From positions 1-25,067 of the IMG/VR virus record IMGVR_UViG_3300033146_002945: a stretch of 25,067 nucleotides of DNA; one strand, given 5' to 3'. Positions within the stretch are counted from its first letter, which is position 1, and each line of letters opens with the position of its first letter. The notes under the pieces are model-generated. The model was not told the DNA's origin and searched no databases. It worked only from the letters and a program-made list of their open reading frames with translations. The DNA is from a virus. Position numbers and translations under genes: made by a program. This document shows, piece after piece, positions 13,980-21,382 of this stretch.

Positions 13980-15680
13980 ATGGCAGACAAACAGAAATTG
14001 TTATACGTTAATACTGATGCCGATTATGAGGAAACATTTGTCCACGGAGGCTCTATATTTATTGTAGATGTACAGCCAGTGTCCGGCGGAGATAATGTTG
14101 ATCTTACATATTTATCTGGAACTATTCCTAATAATCATGTAGTGGATACTGTTACTTCTGATACTGATGATATGATAGTATATGTTGAGTTTGATGGCCC
14201 CGGGTATGGGTTTACCGGGACAGCTACCGTAAATAATATTACGGTTACCAATATACAGCCATTAGGCACACATACGAGAAGATATTCCGGCCAAGCTACC
14301 ATAGATATAGGATCAGATACCTCAATTTTAGCGGAGCATTCGGAGGGGCATACTCATGAAGTAACTTATGACTCTTATCCGGAAGGCCCTAAAATAACAT
14401 TAATTAAATTTATTAATGGATATCCGGGATCACAAACAGAAGTAAAATCTGGCGATACGTTTGATATAGAAGTGACTTTTGATTCAGCCGAAACCGAGCC
14501 CTCGCAATTAGATATAGAAAATTACGGAGCCTCTACTGCAGCATCATTTAATAGTACTCAACTAGCTTCTGGCGGATTAGACTGGAGTGGTGGTACTTAT
14601 AAAACTTCTCTCACTATTACAATAGCAAATAGGGGAACTTCTACTCAATATTTACCTCTTAGGGGTAAAGCTAAAAATTCAAATAATACTTATGGTGATA
14701 CAGTAGCTACTAATGCTTCTGGAGGAACTACTGATGGGCAACACGTAGTAAAGTTAAATAATACTTACCCATCTATCAGTTTTGGAGCTAAAACATATCC
14801 TGCTAGCCAAAGCGCTTTAAAAAACACAGAATCAGCTACAATAGGATTTACTTATTCTAATACTGATACTATTCAATTTAGTTCACCAATATCTGAATTA
14901 TCAATAACCAACCCAACTAGCTTAGCTTCTACTAAGACAGTTACTAGAACCGGCGGTACCTATAATATATCGACAAATAATTTAAGAGCCGCGGGAAATA
15001 GGACAGCTAACAATGCTTCTACCACTATCAATACTATTATTTACATAGCACATGTAGCGGCTACTATTACTGTAACGGAACCATATACTAGATTGAGATC
15101 TAGCTCTTCCGGTACTAATTATACAATAACTATTAATTCAAATCAACGTTTAAGAATAGTTCCTACTATGACAGCTCCGGAAGGTACTTTGGGAACCTTT
15201 AGTGGAAGCGTACCTGGAACAACATTTACGGCTAGTTTAAATGTATCTGACTCTGATACAAATGGTACATATACCTGGGGTAGTTTATCCGCAAGAAACT
15301 TAGCTAATATAGAAACTACTTCTATATCTGGGGACGATCAATATACAATTGGAGGATTTATAAAACGAAGATTAACAGTATCAGCGTATTCGGCTGAAGT
15401 TAGTATAGGGACTTATGTTTCAGATACGACTAAATTGGTCTGTACTAACTTATCTGAAGGAGATGAGAACTCTGAAAACTTTTCTTATCAATCTTACAGT
15501 AATGATACTACATTAGATCCTAATAATACTACCGGAGTTAATATAAATGATAAGTATACAATTACAGATCCATCTAATAATACTGATAATCATGGTAATA
15601 TTTGGTTTAATTTAGATAGACCTAATAGGGCTGGCAATACTACTGGTACTATGCAAATTGATATAGAAGAGGAGGTATAG
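13980..15680 (+). CDS. Large beta-rich virion fibre/Ig-like protein
   Basis: 566 residues, Ser/Thr/Asn/Gly-rich with alternating hydrophobic residues and no catalytic motif. The N-terminus 'MADKQKLLYVNTDADYEE' is paralogous to the previous fibre. Then come several probable Ig-like or jelly-roll beta modules, for example 'GPKITLIKFING' with 'VKSGDTFDIEVTF' (about 136-170). The last residues are acidic (EEEV), and their codons also supply the AGAGGAGGT ribosome site of the next gene. The start is served by AAAAGGA (13964-13970). It is likely a virion surface appendage attached through the shared N-terminal peptide. A neck whisker is an alternative. Confidence 0.7.
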   Translation: MADKQKLLYVNTDADYEETFVHGGSIFIVDVQPVSGGDNVDLTYLSGTIPNNHVVDTVTSDTDDMIVYVEFDGPGYGFTGTATVNNITVTNIQPLGTHTRRYSGQATIDIGSDTSILAEHSEGHTHEVTYDSYPEGPKITLIKFINGYPGSQTEVKSGDTFDIEVTFDSAETEPSQLDIENYGASTAASFNSTQLASGGLDWSGGTYKTSLTITIANRGTSTQYLPLRGKAKNSNNTYGDTVATNASGGTTDGQHVVKLNNTYPSISFGAKTYPASQSALKNTESATIGFTYSNTDTIQFSSPISELSITNPTSLASTKTVTRTGGTYNISTNNLRAAGNRTANNASTTINTIIYIAHVAATITVTEPYTRLRSSSSGTNYTITINSNQRLRIVPTMTAPEGTLGTFSGSVPGTTFTASLNVSDSDTNGTYTWGSLSARNLANIETTSISGDDQYTIGGFIKRRLTVSAYSAEVSIGTYVSDTTKLVCTNLSEGDENSENFSYQSYSNDTTLDPNNTTGVNINDKYTITDPSNNTDNHGNIWFNLDRPNRAGNTTGTMQIDIEEEV

Positions 15681-15681
15681 T

Positions 15682-16248
15682 ATGGCCACACCTTTTCAGG
15701 AATATGTAAATGCGGAGTTACCTAATAGACAGATAATGTTGCAAGGCACCGTAGATCCTAGAACGGGATCCGGGGTTCCGTCTAATTTAGGAGCTTATTA
15801 TTATAAAACTAATGATGGTACCAGGTACGAAAAAACTGGAAGCTCAGATACGGCATGGACTTTATTAGGTTCCGCAGGTTCGGCTACTGAAGCAGAAAAA
15901 ATTATTATTACTAGAAATTGTGCTTCTTCAGCTTCTTCCGGAAATCTTGTATACGAATCTAATTCTATAGCTAATGGAGTAGATGTGTCATCCGGCAATT
16001 CTGATGATAGAAATATTGTAGGTATAATAATATCTAAGCCTACATCTACTACTTGTAAAGTTTTATTTGAAGGAACGTATAGCACTTCTCTATCTGGACT
16101 TACTAAGAGCGATAAGATATTTTTAAGCTCTTCTGGAGCAGTTACATCTACAGCTCCTACCTCTGATTATGTACAGATTTTAGGAAATGCTATAGACGCG
16201 ACAGCAATAAATTTCAAGCCATCTCAAATTAAGACTAAAAGAGTTTAA
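15682..16248 (+). CDS. Fibre-type protein with connector motif and beta domain
   Basis: 188 residues. Near the N-terminus 'GAYYYKTNDGTRYEKTG' and 'DTAWTLLG' form a connector often seen in phage fibres; a similar piece is in the protein at 16290. Residues about 75-185 form the beta domain shared with 11582 and 12784: GNLVYESNS, 'RNIVGIIISKP', 'KVLFEGTY', 'SDKIFLSSSGAVTSTAPT'. The ATG is one base after the previous stop, with the ribosome site inside that gene. It probably assembles with the neighbouring fibres as a short spike or adaptor. Precise role unknown. Confidence 0.7.
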   Translation: MATPFQEYVNAELPNRQIMLQGTVDPRTGSGVPSNLGAYYYKTNDGTRYEKTGSSDTAWTLLGSAGSATEAEKIIITRNCASSASSGNLVYESNSIANGVDVSSGNSDDRNIVGIIISKPTSTTCKVLFEGTYSTSLSGLTKSDKIFLSSSGAVTSTAPTSDYVQILGNAIDATAINFKPSQIKTKRV

Positions 16249-16255
16249 CAAAAAC

Positions 16256-16284
16256 TTTACTATTTGCCCATATTTTTGTATATT
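16256..16284 (+). promoter_or_regulatory. Promoter P5, abutting a start codon
   Basis: TTTACT (16256-16261), a 17-base spacer and TATATT (16279-16284). The -35 is weaker than in the others. Bases after the -10 (TAAGTA) match P3. The predicted RNA start at 16290-16291 coincides with the ATG at 16290. Confidence 0.68.
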
Positions 16285-16289
16285 TAAGT

Positions 16290-16715
16290 ATGAGTAATGT
16301 AAAAGTAGCAGTTTTAGAGAGAGACGGAGTTGATTTAGAATACTGGGAGGAGACTGCAGTCAATGAAGATGTGATAGCCTCCCACGGTATTCAATTTTAT
16401 AATACGGATTTTTCCCCAGGCCCAGGATTATATGGAGGAAGTGTATCTCCATCCATAGAGGGTTTCCCCGCTTTAATAGGCTCACATTATTTCAAAGACG
16501 ATAATACTACTTGGAAAAAGTTTGGCGTAGCCGACACGGATTGGCAATTAGAAACTCAATCTGTCTCAGCGGGAAGCTTTCCTCAGTGGTATATACCTCC
16601 CGGGGTGACAATTACTGTGGAGGATTTTCAACAATATGTAATTCATTTTAGAAATTATTTAATAATATCCGGGACATTGATATTAGGTCTTGGAGCAGAT
16701 TTGGGGTTTGATTAA
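16290..16715 (+). CDS. Short fibre/adaptor protein, possibly leaderless
   Basis: 141 residues. After an N-terminal 'MSNVKVAVLERDGVDLE' it contains a 'GSHYFKDDNTTWKKFG' and DTDWQL connector like the one in the protein at 15682. It ends in a beta segment ('YIPPGVTITVEDFQQYVI' to 'ISGTLILGLGADLGFD') typical of phage fibre trimerisation or cap regions. No ribosome site lies upstream: promoter P5 ends five bases before the ATG. It is coupled to the next fibre gene by TAATG. Probably an adaptor joining fibre to virion. Confidence 0.7.
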   Translation: MSNVKVAVLERDGVDLEYWEETAVNEDVIASHGIQFYNTDFSPGPGLYGGSVSPSIEGFPALIGSHYFKDDNTTWKKFGVADTDWQLETQSVSAGSFPQWYIPPGVTITVEDFQQYVIHFRNYLIISGTLILGLGADLGFD

Positions 16716-18169
16716 TGGCAGAAGGCGCAAAGATAGTTTTTAAGAAAGGCGACACACCAGTAGATACTCCTGCGGCAGGTTCTCATTATTTATGGATAGC
16801 TACTAATGGAGATATGACTGTAAAGGATGACGCCTCCAATGTAAATAAAGTAGTAGGTGGCAATACGGAAGACGTATCATCTGCTAATTGGGTACTGGAC
16901 GAAGATACTTTAATATCTAATTCGGATGAAAAGGTTCCCACACAACAGAGTGTAAAGGCTTATGTAGACGCTATTACAATTTCTAATCCAGGAGACATTA
17001 CTTACAATACGGATAGTGACGTTTCGGGTAATAATTGGGTATTAAATGAAAATGATCTTCATTCAGCTTCCACTACTAAGTTAGCTACTCAGGGAAGTAT
17101 TAAAGCTTATATAGATGCAAGCGTAGCATCCAATCAGTCGGATATAACTTACAATACGGATGTAGATATATCCAGTAATGCGTGGGTATTAAATGAAAAT
17201 AACTTAGTCTCCAACTCTTCTATTAAAGTTCCAACACAGAGTAGTGTAAAAGCTTACGTAGATAGTAGTGTCATTATTAATCAGGGAGATGTCACTTATA
17301 ACACGGATATGGATGTTTCAAGTAATGCGTGGGTATTAAATGAAAATACTTTAATATCTAACTCTAGTAGCAAGCTGGCTACTCAAAGTAGCATTAAAGC
17401 TTATGTAGATGTTAATGTAGCGTCTGATCAATCAGATATAACTTATAATACAGATGCAGATATATCCGGAAATGCCTGGATACTTGATGAAGATAATTTG
17501 ATATCTGATTCAGATATCAAAGTACCTACTCAGCAAAGTGTAAAAGCTTACGTAGATAATAATGCAGTAGCTAACCCGGGAGACATTACTTATAATACGG
17601 ATACTGATATATCTAGTAATGATTGGGTATTAGATGAAGATAGTATGACGTCTAATTCTAATAAAAAACTAGCTACTCAGCAGAGTATAAAGGCTTACGT
17701 AGACGCCAATTCCGGGGGTTCAAGTCAATTTATACAAGTGCAAGATGTGAAATCACATAATACTCAGGGTGGGACATTTACCAGGTATGCTAAAAGAACT
17801 AGAACATTGAATACAGTAGTTTCTAATAATATTACAGGGGCATCTCTGTCAAGTAATCGAGTTAATTTACCTGCCGGCACTTATTATTGTGAAGGATTAG
17901 CTACAACATTTAAAGTTAATTATCACAGACTTTATATAGAAGATGTGACTAACTCCACTACTCTTCTAGAGGGGTGTTCTAGATATTCCAATACTGCTGT
18001 AAATGATTTGGCCAATGTTTCCGGAAGATTTACCCTAACGGGCGCGGCATCTATTGAACTGCAGCATTATTGTACTAGAACTAATAATAGTAATGGATTT
18101 GGCAGAGCAGCTAGCGATATGGATGGAAATGAAAGATACGTAGATTTTAAAATATGGAAGGTGAGTTAA
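16715..18169 (+). CDS. Repeat-containing receptor-binding fibre with jelly-roll-like tip
   Basis: 484 residues. Residues 1-52 are an attachment region ('KIVFKKGDTPVDTPAAGSHY'). Residues 53-330 hold six 49-residue repeats, each with a 'NWVLDEDTLISNS' half and a 'KVPTQQSVKAYVD' half, a motif widespread in phage fibre shafts. Residues about 334-484 form a C1q/TNF-like beta tip ('VNLPAGTYYCEG', 'NVSGRFTLTGAASIELQHY', 'YVDFKIWKV') expected to bind the host receptor. Start ATG overlaps the previous stop. The following small gene may be its assembly partner. Host-range determinant by inference. Confidence 0.85.
   Translation: MAEGAKIVFKKGDTPVDTPAAGSHYLWIATNGDMTVKDDASNVNKVVGGNTEDVSSANWVLDEDTLISNSDEKVPTQQSVKAYVDAITISNPGDITYNTDSDVSGNNWVLNENDLHSASTTKLATQGSIKAYIDASVASNQSDITYNTDVDISSNAWVLNENNLVSNSSIKVPTQSSVKAYVDSSVIINQGDVTYNTDMDVSSNAWVLNENTLISNSSSKLATQSSIKAYVDVNVASDQSDITYNTDADISGNAWILDEDNLISDSDIKVPTQQSVKAYVDNNAVANPGDITYNTDTDISSNDWVLDEDSMTSNSNKKLATQQSIKAYVDANSGGSSQFIQVQDVKSHNTQGGTFTRYAKRTRTLNTVVSNNITGASLSSNRVNLPAGTYYCEGLATTFKVNYHRLYIEDVTNSTTLLEGCSRYSNTAVNDLANVSGRFTLTGAASIELQHYCTRTNNSNGFGRAASDMDGNERYVDFKIWKVS
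16871..17704 (+). repeat. Six tandem 147-bp coding repeats in an A-B dimeric pattern
   Basis: Repeat units begin at 16871, 17018, 17165, 17312, 17459 and 17606; the last is partial. The period is exactly 49 codons. Odd units read KVPTQ.SVKAYVD; even units read KLATQ.SIKAY(V/I)D. The real repeating unit is therefore a 294-bp pair present three times. Confidence 0.93.
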
Positions 18170-18171
18170 TA

Positions 18172-18687
18172 ATGGATATAGCTTTAACTATAGATAATTT
18201 ATTACCAGCAGCTACTTATACTGGTACTTTTACAGATAATACAGAGGCAGAATATGATGCTTTGGATTGGACAGATGCTAGGGAAAAGCCCGCATGGTCT
18301 GCCATAGTATCTAAAGATACTGTACTTCAATTAGAGATAGCGAAGGATGAACAAAAAGAGCTTATTAGAGAAAATTTCTATGTAGATACTTTAAAGCAAG
18401 TACAGGTTGAAGACGAGAATGGAGTAGATACTTGGTGGAACGGCGGGTTTGATTCTGCCGTAAGACTAGACGCTGCTTTAAGATTAACCCAGAAAATACC
18501 AGGATACACAACTTGTGTAATTCATGATTATTTTAATGAGTCTCATACTTATACTTTTTCCGGAGTAGATATAATTACCGTTGCAATAGGGGCATCTTTT
18601 CAATATAAATTTGGGAGAAAAGAAGCATTGCTGGTCGCTATTGATAGCGCTTCGGGTATAGAGGATGTACAAAATATTGTATGGTAG
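18172..18687 (+). CDS. Fibre-associated protein, DUF4376-like (possible fibre assembly factor)
   Basis: 171 residues from the ATG at 18172, which lies just after the fibre stop with GGAAGGTGAG upstream; an earlier ATG at 18154 overlaps that site and is less likely. The C-terminal half ('WWNGGFDSAVRLDAALRLTQ', 'VAIGASFQYKFGRKEALL', ending 'IEDVQNIVW') resembles the DUF4376-like domain encoded next to fibre genes in many phages. It may help fold or cap the repeat fibre encoded just upstream. It overlaps the next gene by seven bases. The family assignment is moderate. Confidence 0.65.
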   Translation: MDIALTIDNLLPAATYTGTFTDNTEAEYDALDWTDAREKPAWSAIVSKDTVLQLEIAKDEQKELIRENFYVDTLKQVQVEDENGVDTWWNGGFDSAVRLDAALRLTQKIPGYTTCVIHDYFNESHTYTFSGVDIITVAIGASFQYKFGRKEALLVAIDSASGIEDVQNIVW

Positions 18688-19139
18688 GGTACAAGGATCA
18701 AAAAGTTCTCTTAAATATCCAGTTGTCTGGCGGAGAGGACGACTTATATCCTCAGGCTACTGTGGTTAGATCGGATAATACTGTGCTGGGAGTGTATGAC
18801 TTAGATCATACTATTGATGGTATGTATACAAATTATATTAATCCGGTGGACGTAGGCTCTTATGTAATATCTTTTAAAATATATACAGATGCCGCCCACA
18901 CTGTAGAGTCATATTTTTATGCCGATAGAGTTGGGGAACATCTATCCGTAGAATCGGGCGAGTCTAACACCGAAGAATTAATAATGTTAGCCAAGAACGA
19001 TAATAAATTAGATCCTGGTACTAATACTCTTATTATTTATGAAGATGATGGTATTACTCCTGCAGTCACTTATGATTTATTTGACGTTAATGGTATTCCG
19101 GCAGTTAATAATGTTTATTATAGAAAGAAGCAACCTTAA
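18681..19139 (+). CDS. Beta-rich fibre/baseplate-type protein, unknown
   Basis: 152 residues. An N-terminal beta domain includes 'VLLNIQLSGGEDDLYPQATV' and a 'GMYTNYINPVDVGSYVISF' segment resembling Ig-like domains in phage appendages. A C-terminal part ends in 'NTLIIYEDDGITPAVTYDLF'. The ATG overlaps the end of the previous gene and no strong ribosome site is seen, so translational coupling is likely. It overlaps the next ATG by one base. Probably a structural protein of the appendage or neck; no specific role can be assigned. Confidence 0.65.
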   Translation: MVGYKDQKVLLNIQLSGGEDDLYPQATVVRSDNTVLGVYDLDHTIDGMYTNYINPVDVGSYVISFKIYTDAAHTVESYFYADRVGEHLSVESGESNTEELIMLAKNDNKLDPGTNTLIIYEDDGITPAVTYDLFDVNGIPAVNNVYYRKKQP

Positions 19140-19363
19140 TGCAAATGTTTATTACTCGCGGTCTTGGAATGACTACCGCATACGTTGATACAGTTATTGT
19201 TGCTGGGGTTCAGGTGGACATAGATAATAGGGACGATATAACAGGTGATATAGATGCATCCTCTAATTATAAAGTTGCAACTAGTGGGAAAACTGCTTAT
19301 AAAACTTCTATAACTAAGAAGTCTAAACATAAAGTATCAGTAAAGACAAAAGGAATAGTATAA
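19139..19363 (+). CDS. Small hypothetical protein
   Basis: 74 residues, starting in a TAATG overlap with the previous gene and ending in a TAATG overlap with the next. An alternative ATG lies two codons in (19145). The first half has short hydrophobic beta-like segments ('AYVDTVIVAGVQVDID'); the second half is Lys/Ser/Thr-rich and basic. No family recognised. Tight coupling on both sides argues it is a real gene and a small virion or assembly part. Confidence 0.6.
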   Translation: MQMFITRGLGMTTAYVDTVIVAGVQVDIDNRDDITGDIDASSNYKVATSGKTAYKTSITKKSKHKVSVKTKGIV

Positions 19364-20139
19364 TGGCGTTTGATGTAAGTATTTATCAAAATAATAATAA
19401 AGATTTAGAAGTAACAGTTACAGATGAAAATGATAATGTGGTAAATTTGACAGGAGCACAATTAGAATTTAAAGTGGTTGACTGGAGAAATAATGAGTTA
19501 ATTAGTAAAATGTCTACGGCAGGGCCTACGCAAATAGAAATAACAGATCCTCCGGCTGGGAAAGCTACCATTTATTTAGAACCGACGGACACGGAAAATA
19601 TACCTCCAGGAACTTACGCATGCTATATGGATTTAATAACCGCTACCAATAAGAGATACACAGTAGATACCGGGGATTTTAAAATATTTGCTGCGGCAGG
19701 CTCTTATCAATTAGTTATTAATAAGATAAGGAATTTAATATCTGATAAAGAAGAGTTAAATGTATTAACCAATGAAGAGGAATCTACCGATGAACGTATG
19801 ATGGATTATATAGAAAAATCCATAGATTATTTTAATACGGCAGGATATACAACTTCCTTTACTATAAAAGATTTTCCGAATCTTGGAAATTTAATTGATG
19901 GAACTATTATACAAATATTAATAGGTGAAGGAATATTATCTGCCAGGAATCTATTAACTTATAATGATTCCGGAGGAGTTCAGGTATCTGATTTTGATAA
20001 ATATGGAAGATATGTTAATTGGTACAATGTATTGATTGCTAAATATACACAGCAAGTTATGGAAATAAAACGGTCCATGAATGTAGAAGCAGCTTACGGA
20101 AATATAGATTCAGAATTTAGTGAAGTCTGGTATAACTAA
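19363..20139 (+). CDS. BppU-like N-domain fused to a helical connector-type region
   Basis: 258 residues. Residues 1-108 look like the Ig-like BppU N-terminal domain of phage baseplate proteins ('LEVTVTDENDNVVNLTGAQL', 'PAGKATIYLEPTDT', 'PPGTYACYMDL'). Residues 115-258 are helical ('YQLVINKIRNLISDKEELNV', 'MMDYIEKSIDYFNTAG'), reminiscent of head-tail adaptor proteins. It could link neck and appendages. TAATG overlaps at both ends indicate translational coupling. The N-terminal call is reasonable; the C-terminal call is tentative. Confidence 0.65.
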   Translation: MAFDVSIYQNNNKDLEVTVTDENDNVVNLTGAQLEFKVVDWRNNELISKMSTAGPTQIEITDPPAGKATIYLEPTDTENIPPGTYACYMDLITATNKRYTVDTGDFKIFAAAGSYQLVINKIRNLISDKEELNVLTNEEESTDERMMDYIEKSIDYFNTAGYTTSFTIKDFPNLGNLIDGTIIQILIGEGILSARNLLTYNDSGGVQVSDFDKYGRYVNWYNVLIAKYTQQVMEIKRSMNVEAAYGNIDSEFSEVWYN

Positions 20140-20921
20140 TGTTAGAATTAATAAATGTTTTTATTGACACCTTAGACATAGATGCTTTAGATATCCACTG
20201 GGAAGTTAGAAATACCGGGGAGCAAATATCTAATTATAGTATGGATTTATATAGATCTGAAGCTCCGGTAGCTATAACTGAATTTGAGTATGTAGCTTCC
20301 GACATTGACTTAGCCTCGGGCATATATACCGATAATACCCTTAGTAGGATGTCTTATTCTATTAACAGAAATATTTATTATTACTTGAAAGTAATAGAAA
20401 CTTCTTCCGGTATAAATAAGAATTACGGTCCGTATTACATGACCACAACTCCGGATTATGCTGCTATAGAAATAATAAGGAGAAAAAACATAGTTCTAAC
20501 AAATCCAAGGTATGGAGCTAGAACTTTTAAAATTTTAAAAAGAAGAACATGGGGAGATTACTGTTCCAGGTGTTTTGACCCTATAACTCAGCGATCTCAA
20601 GATCCCAGCTGTACTACCTGCTACGGTACCGGGATTGAAGGTGGTTATTTTGATTCTATAACTCTTAAAGGATATAGATCTCAAAGATCTTATAGGAGTC
20701 TGTTAAATTTATTTGGAGTTTTTGAAGATACGGACGTTTCATTTGTAATGCAGGGACATCCTTTATTAAATGTAAATGATACTTTAGTAGATGAATTAAA
20801 CACAAGATATAAAATATTAGATCCTGTAAGGCATACTGAAAAAGGTATGTATGTTTTAGAACAGCAGGTTAGGGCTGATATTATACCAACTTCAGATATT
20901 ATATATAAATTAGATGTATAG
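20139..20921 (+). CDS. Zinc-ribbon virion protein with FN3-like N-domain (neck-type)
   Basis: 260 residues. Residues 1-105 suggest a fibronectin-III-like fold (Trp at 21, 'YYLKVIETSSG'). Then comes a four-Cys zinc ribbon, C142/C145 and C158/C161, in 'RRTWGDYCSRCFDP' and 'DPSCTTCYGTGIEGGY'. This pattern occurs in conserved phage structural proteins encoded near neck genes. The rest ('YKILDPVRHTEKGMYVLEQQ') is beta-rich. The start overlaps the previous stop. The likely role is in the neck or head-tail junction; this comes from gene order. Confidence 0.68.
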   Translation: MLELINVFIDTLDIDALDIHWEVRNTGEQISNYSMDLYRSEAPVAITEFEYVASDIDLASGIYTDNTLSRMSYSINRNIYYYLKVIETSSGINKNYGPYYMTTTPDYAAIEIIRRKNIVLTNPRYGARTFKILKRRTWGDYCSRCFDPITQRSQDPSCTTCYGTGIEGGYFDSITLKGYRSQRSYRSLLNLFGVFEDTDVSFVMQGHPLLNVNDTLVDELNTRYKILDPVRHTEKGMYVLEQQVRADIIPTSDIIYKLDV

Positions 20922-20932
20922 GAGAAAAATTT

Positions 20933-21382
20933 ATGCATTGGGCACAATTTGTATTCGGATTAATTTTAATATTTTCGTTCGAAAGACTTAGAGAAATAAC
21001 TAATTTTTCAGGATGGTTTAAAGCGAGTTACTTTTCTAAAGTTTCGGATTATTTAATTAAACGTAGGAAGAGGAGTAAGTTTTTACAAAGCCATTTAACA
21101 GATTATATGATAGATAGAATATATAAATGGTTCGAAAGTAAGGCTATTAATAAAGTTAAGTATGTTGTAGTGTTTCATTTTAAAATTCCCACACATCCTA
21201 TTATGTATGATGCTTATCACTTTTTTAAAAATATGCTAGTGATTTCAGCAGTAGTTGTATTTGGGTGGGAACTAGGAATTTGGTGGATATTGGTTGGATT
21301 AGTACTAAGTTGGTTAATACAAGAAAAGGTAATATTAAGATATGTTTGCCCCGGGCTTACCGTCAAAAAAATTAAAAAGTAG
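20933..21382 (+). CDS. Small membrane protein
   Basis: 149 residues. A hydrophobic N-terminal helix ('WAQFVFGLILIFSF') could be a membrane anchor or signal. A second strongly hydrophobic region lies at about 103-135 ('MLVISAVVVFGWELGIWWIL'), probably one or two membrane spans, and the segment between is basic. AGGAGA (20920-20925) gives a clear start. The 3' end overlaps the ligase gene by 41 bases. Family not recognised. A holin-like role is possible but there is no endolysin beside it, and a membrane-associated assembly or ejection role is equally possible. Confidence 0.65.
   Translation: MHWAQFVFGLILIFSFERLREITNFSGWFKASYFSKVSDYLIKRRKRSKFLQSHLTDYMIDRIYKWFESKAINKVKYVVVFHFKIPTHPIMYDAYHFFKNMLVISAVVVFGWELGIWWILVGLVLSWLIQEKVILRYVCPGLTVKKIKK

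Noticed and set aside
16871-17704. Tandem repeats as a possible CRISPR array
   Set aside because: The period is exactly 49 codons, the frame is open throughout and the sequence matches known fibre shaft motifs; there are no repeat-spacer units.
18154-18171. ATG at 18154 as start of the DUF4376-like gene
   Set aside because: It overlaps the end of the fibre gene and the GGAAGGTGAG site that fits the ATG at 18172 better.
20933-21382. Calling the small membrane protein a holin
   Set aside because: No endolysin neighbour, a long basic middle and no holin family pattern; left as a membrane protein.
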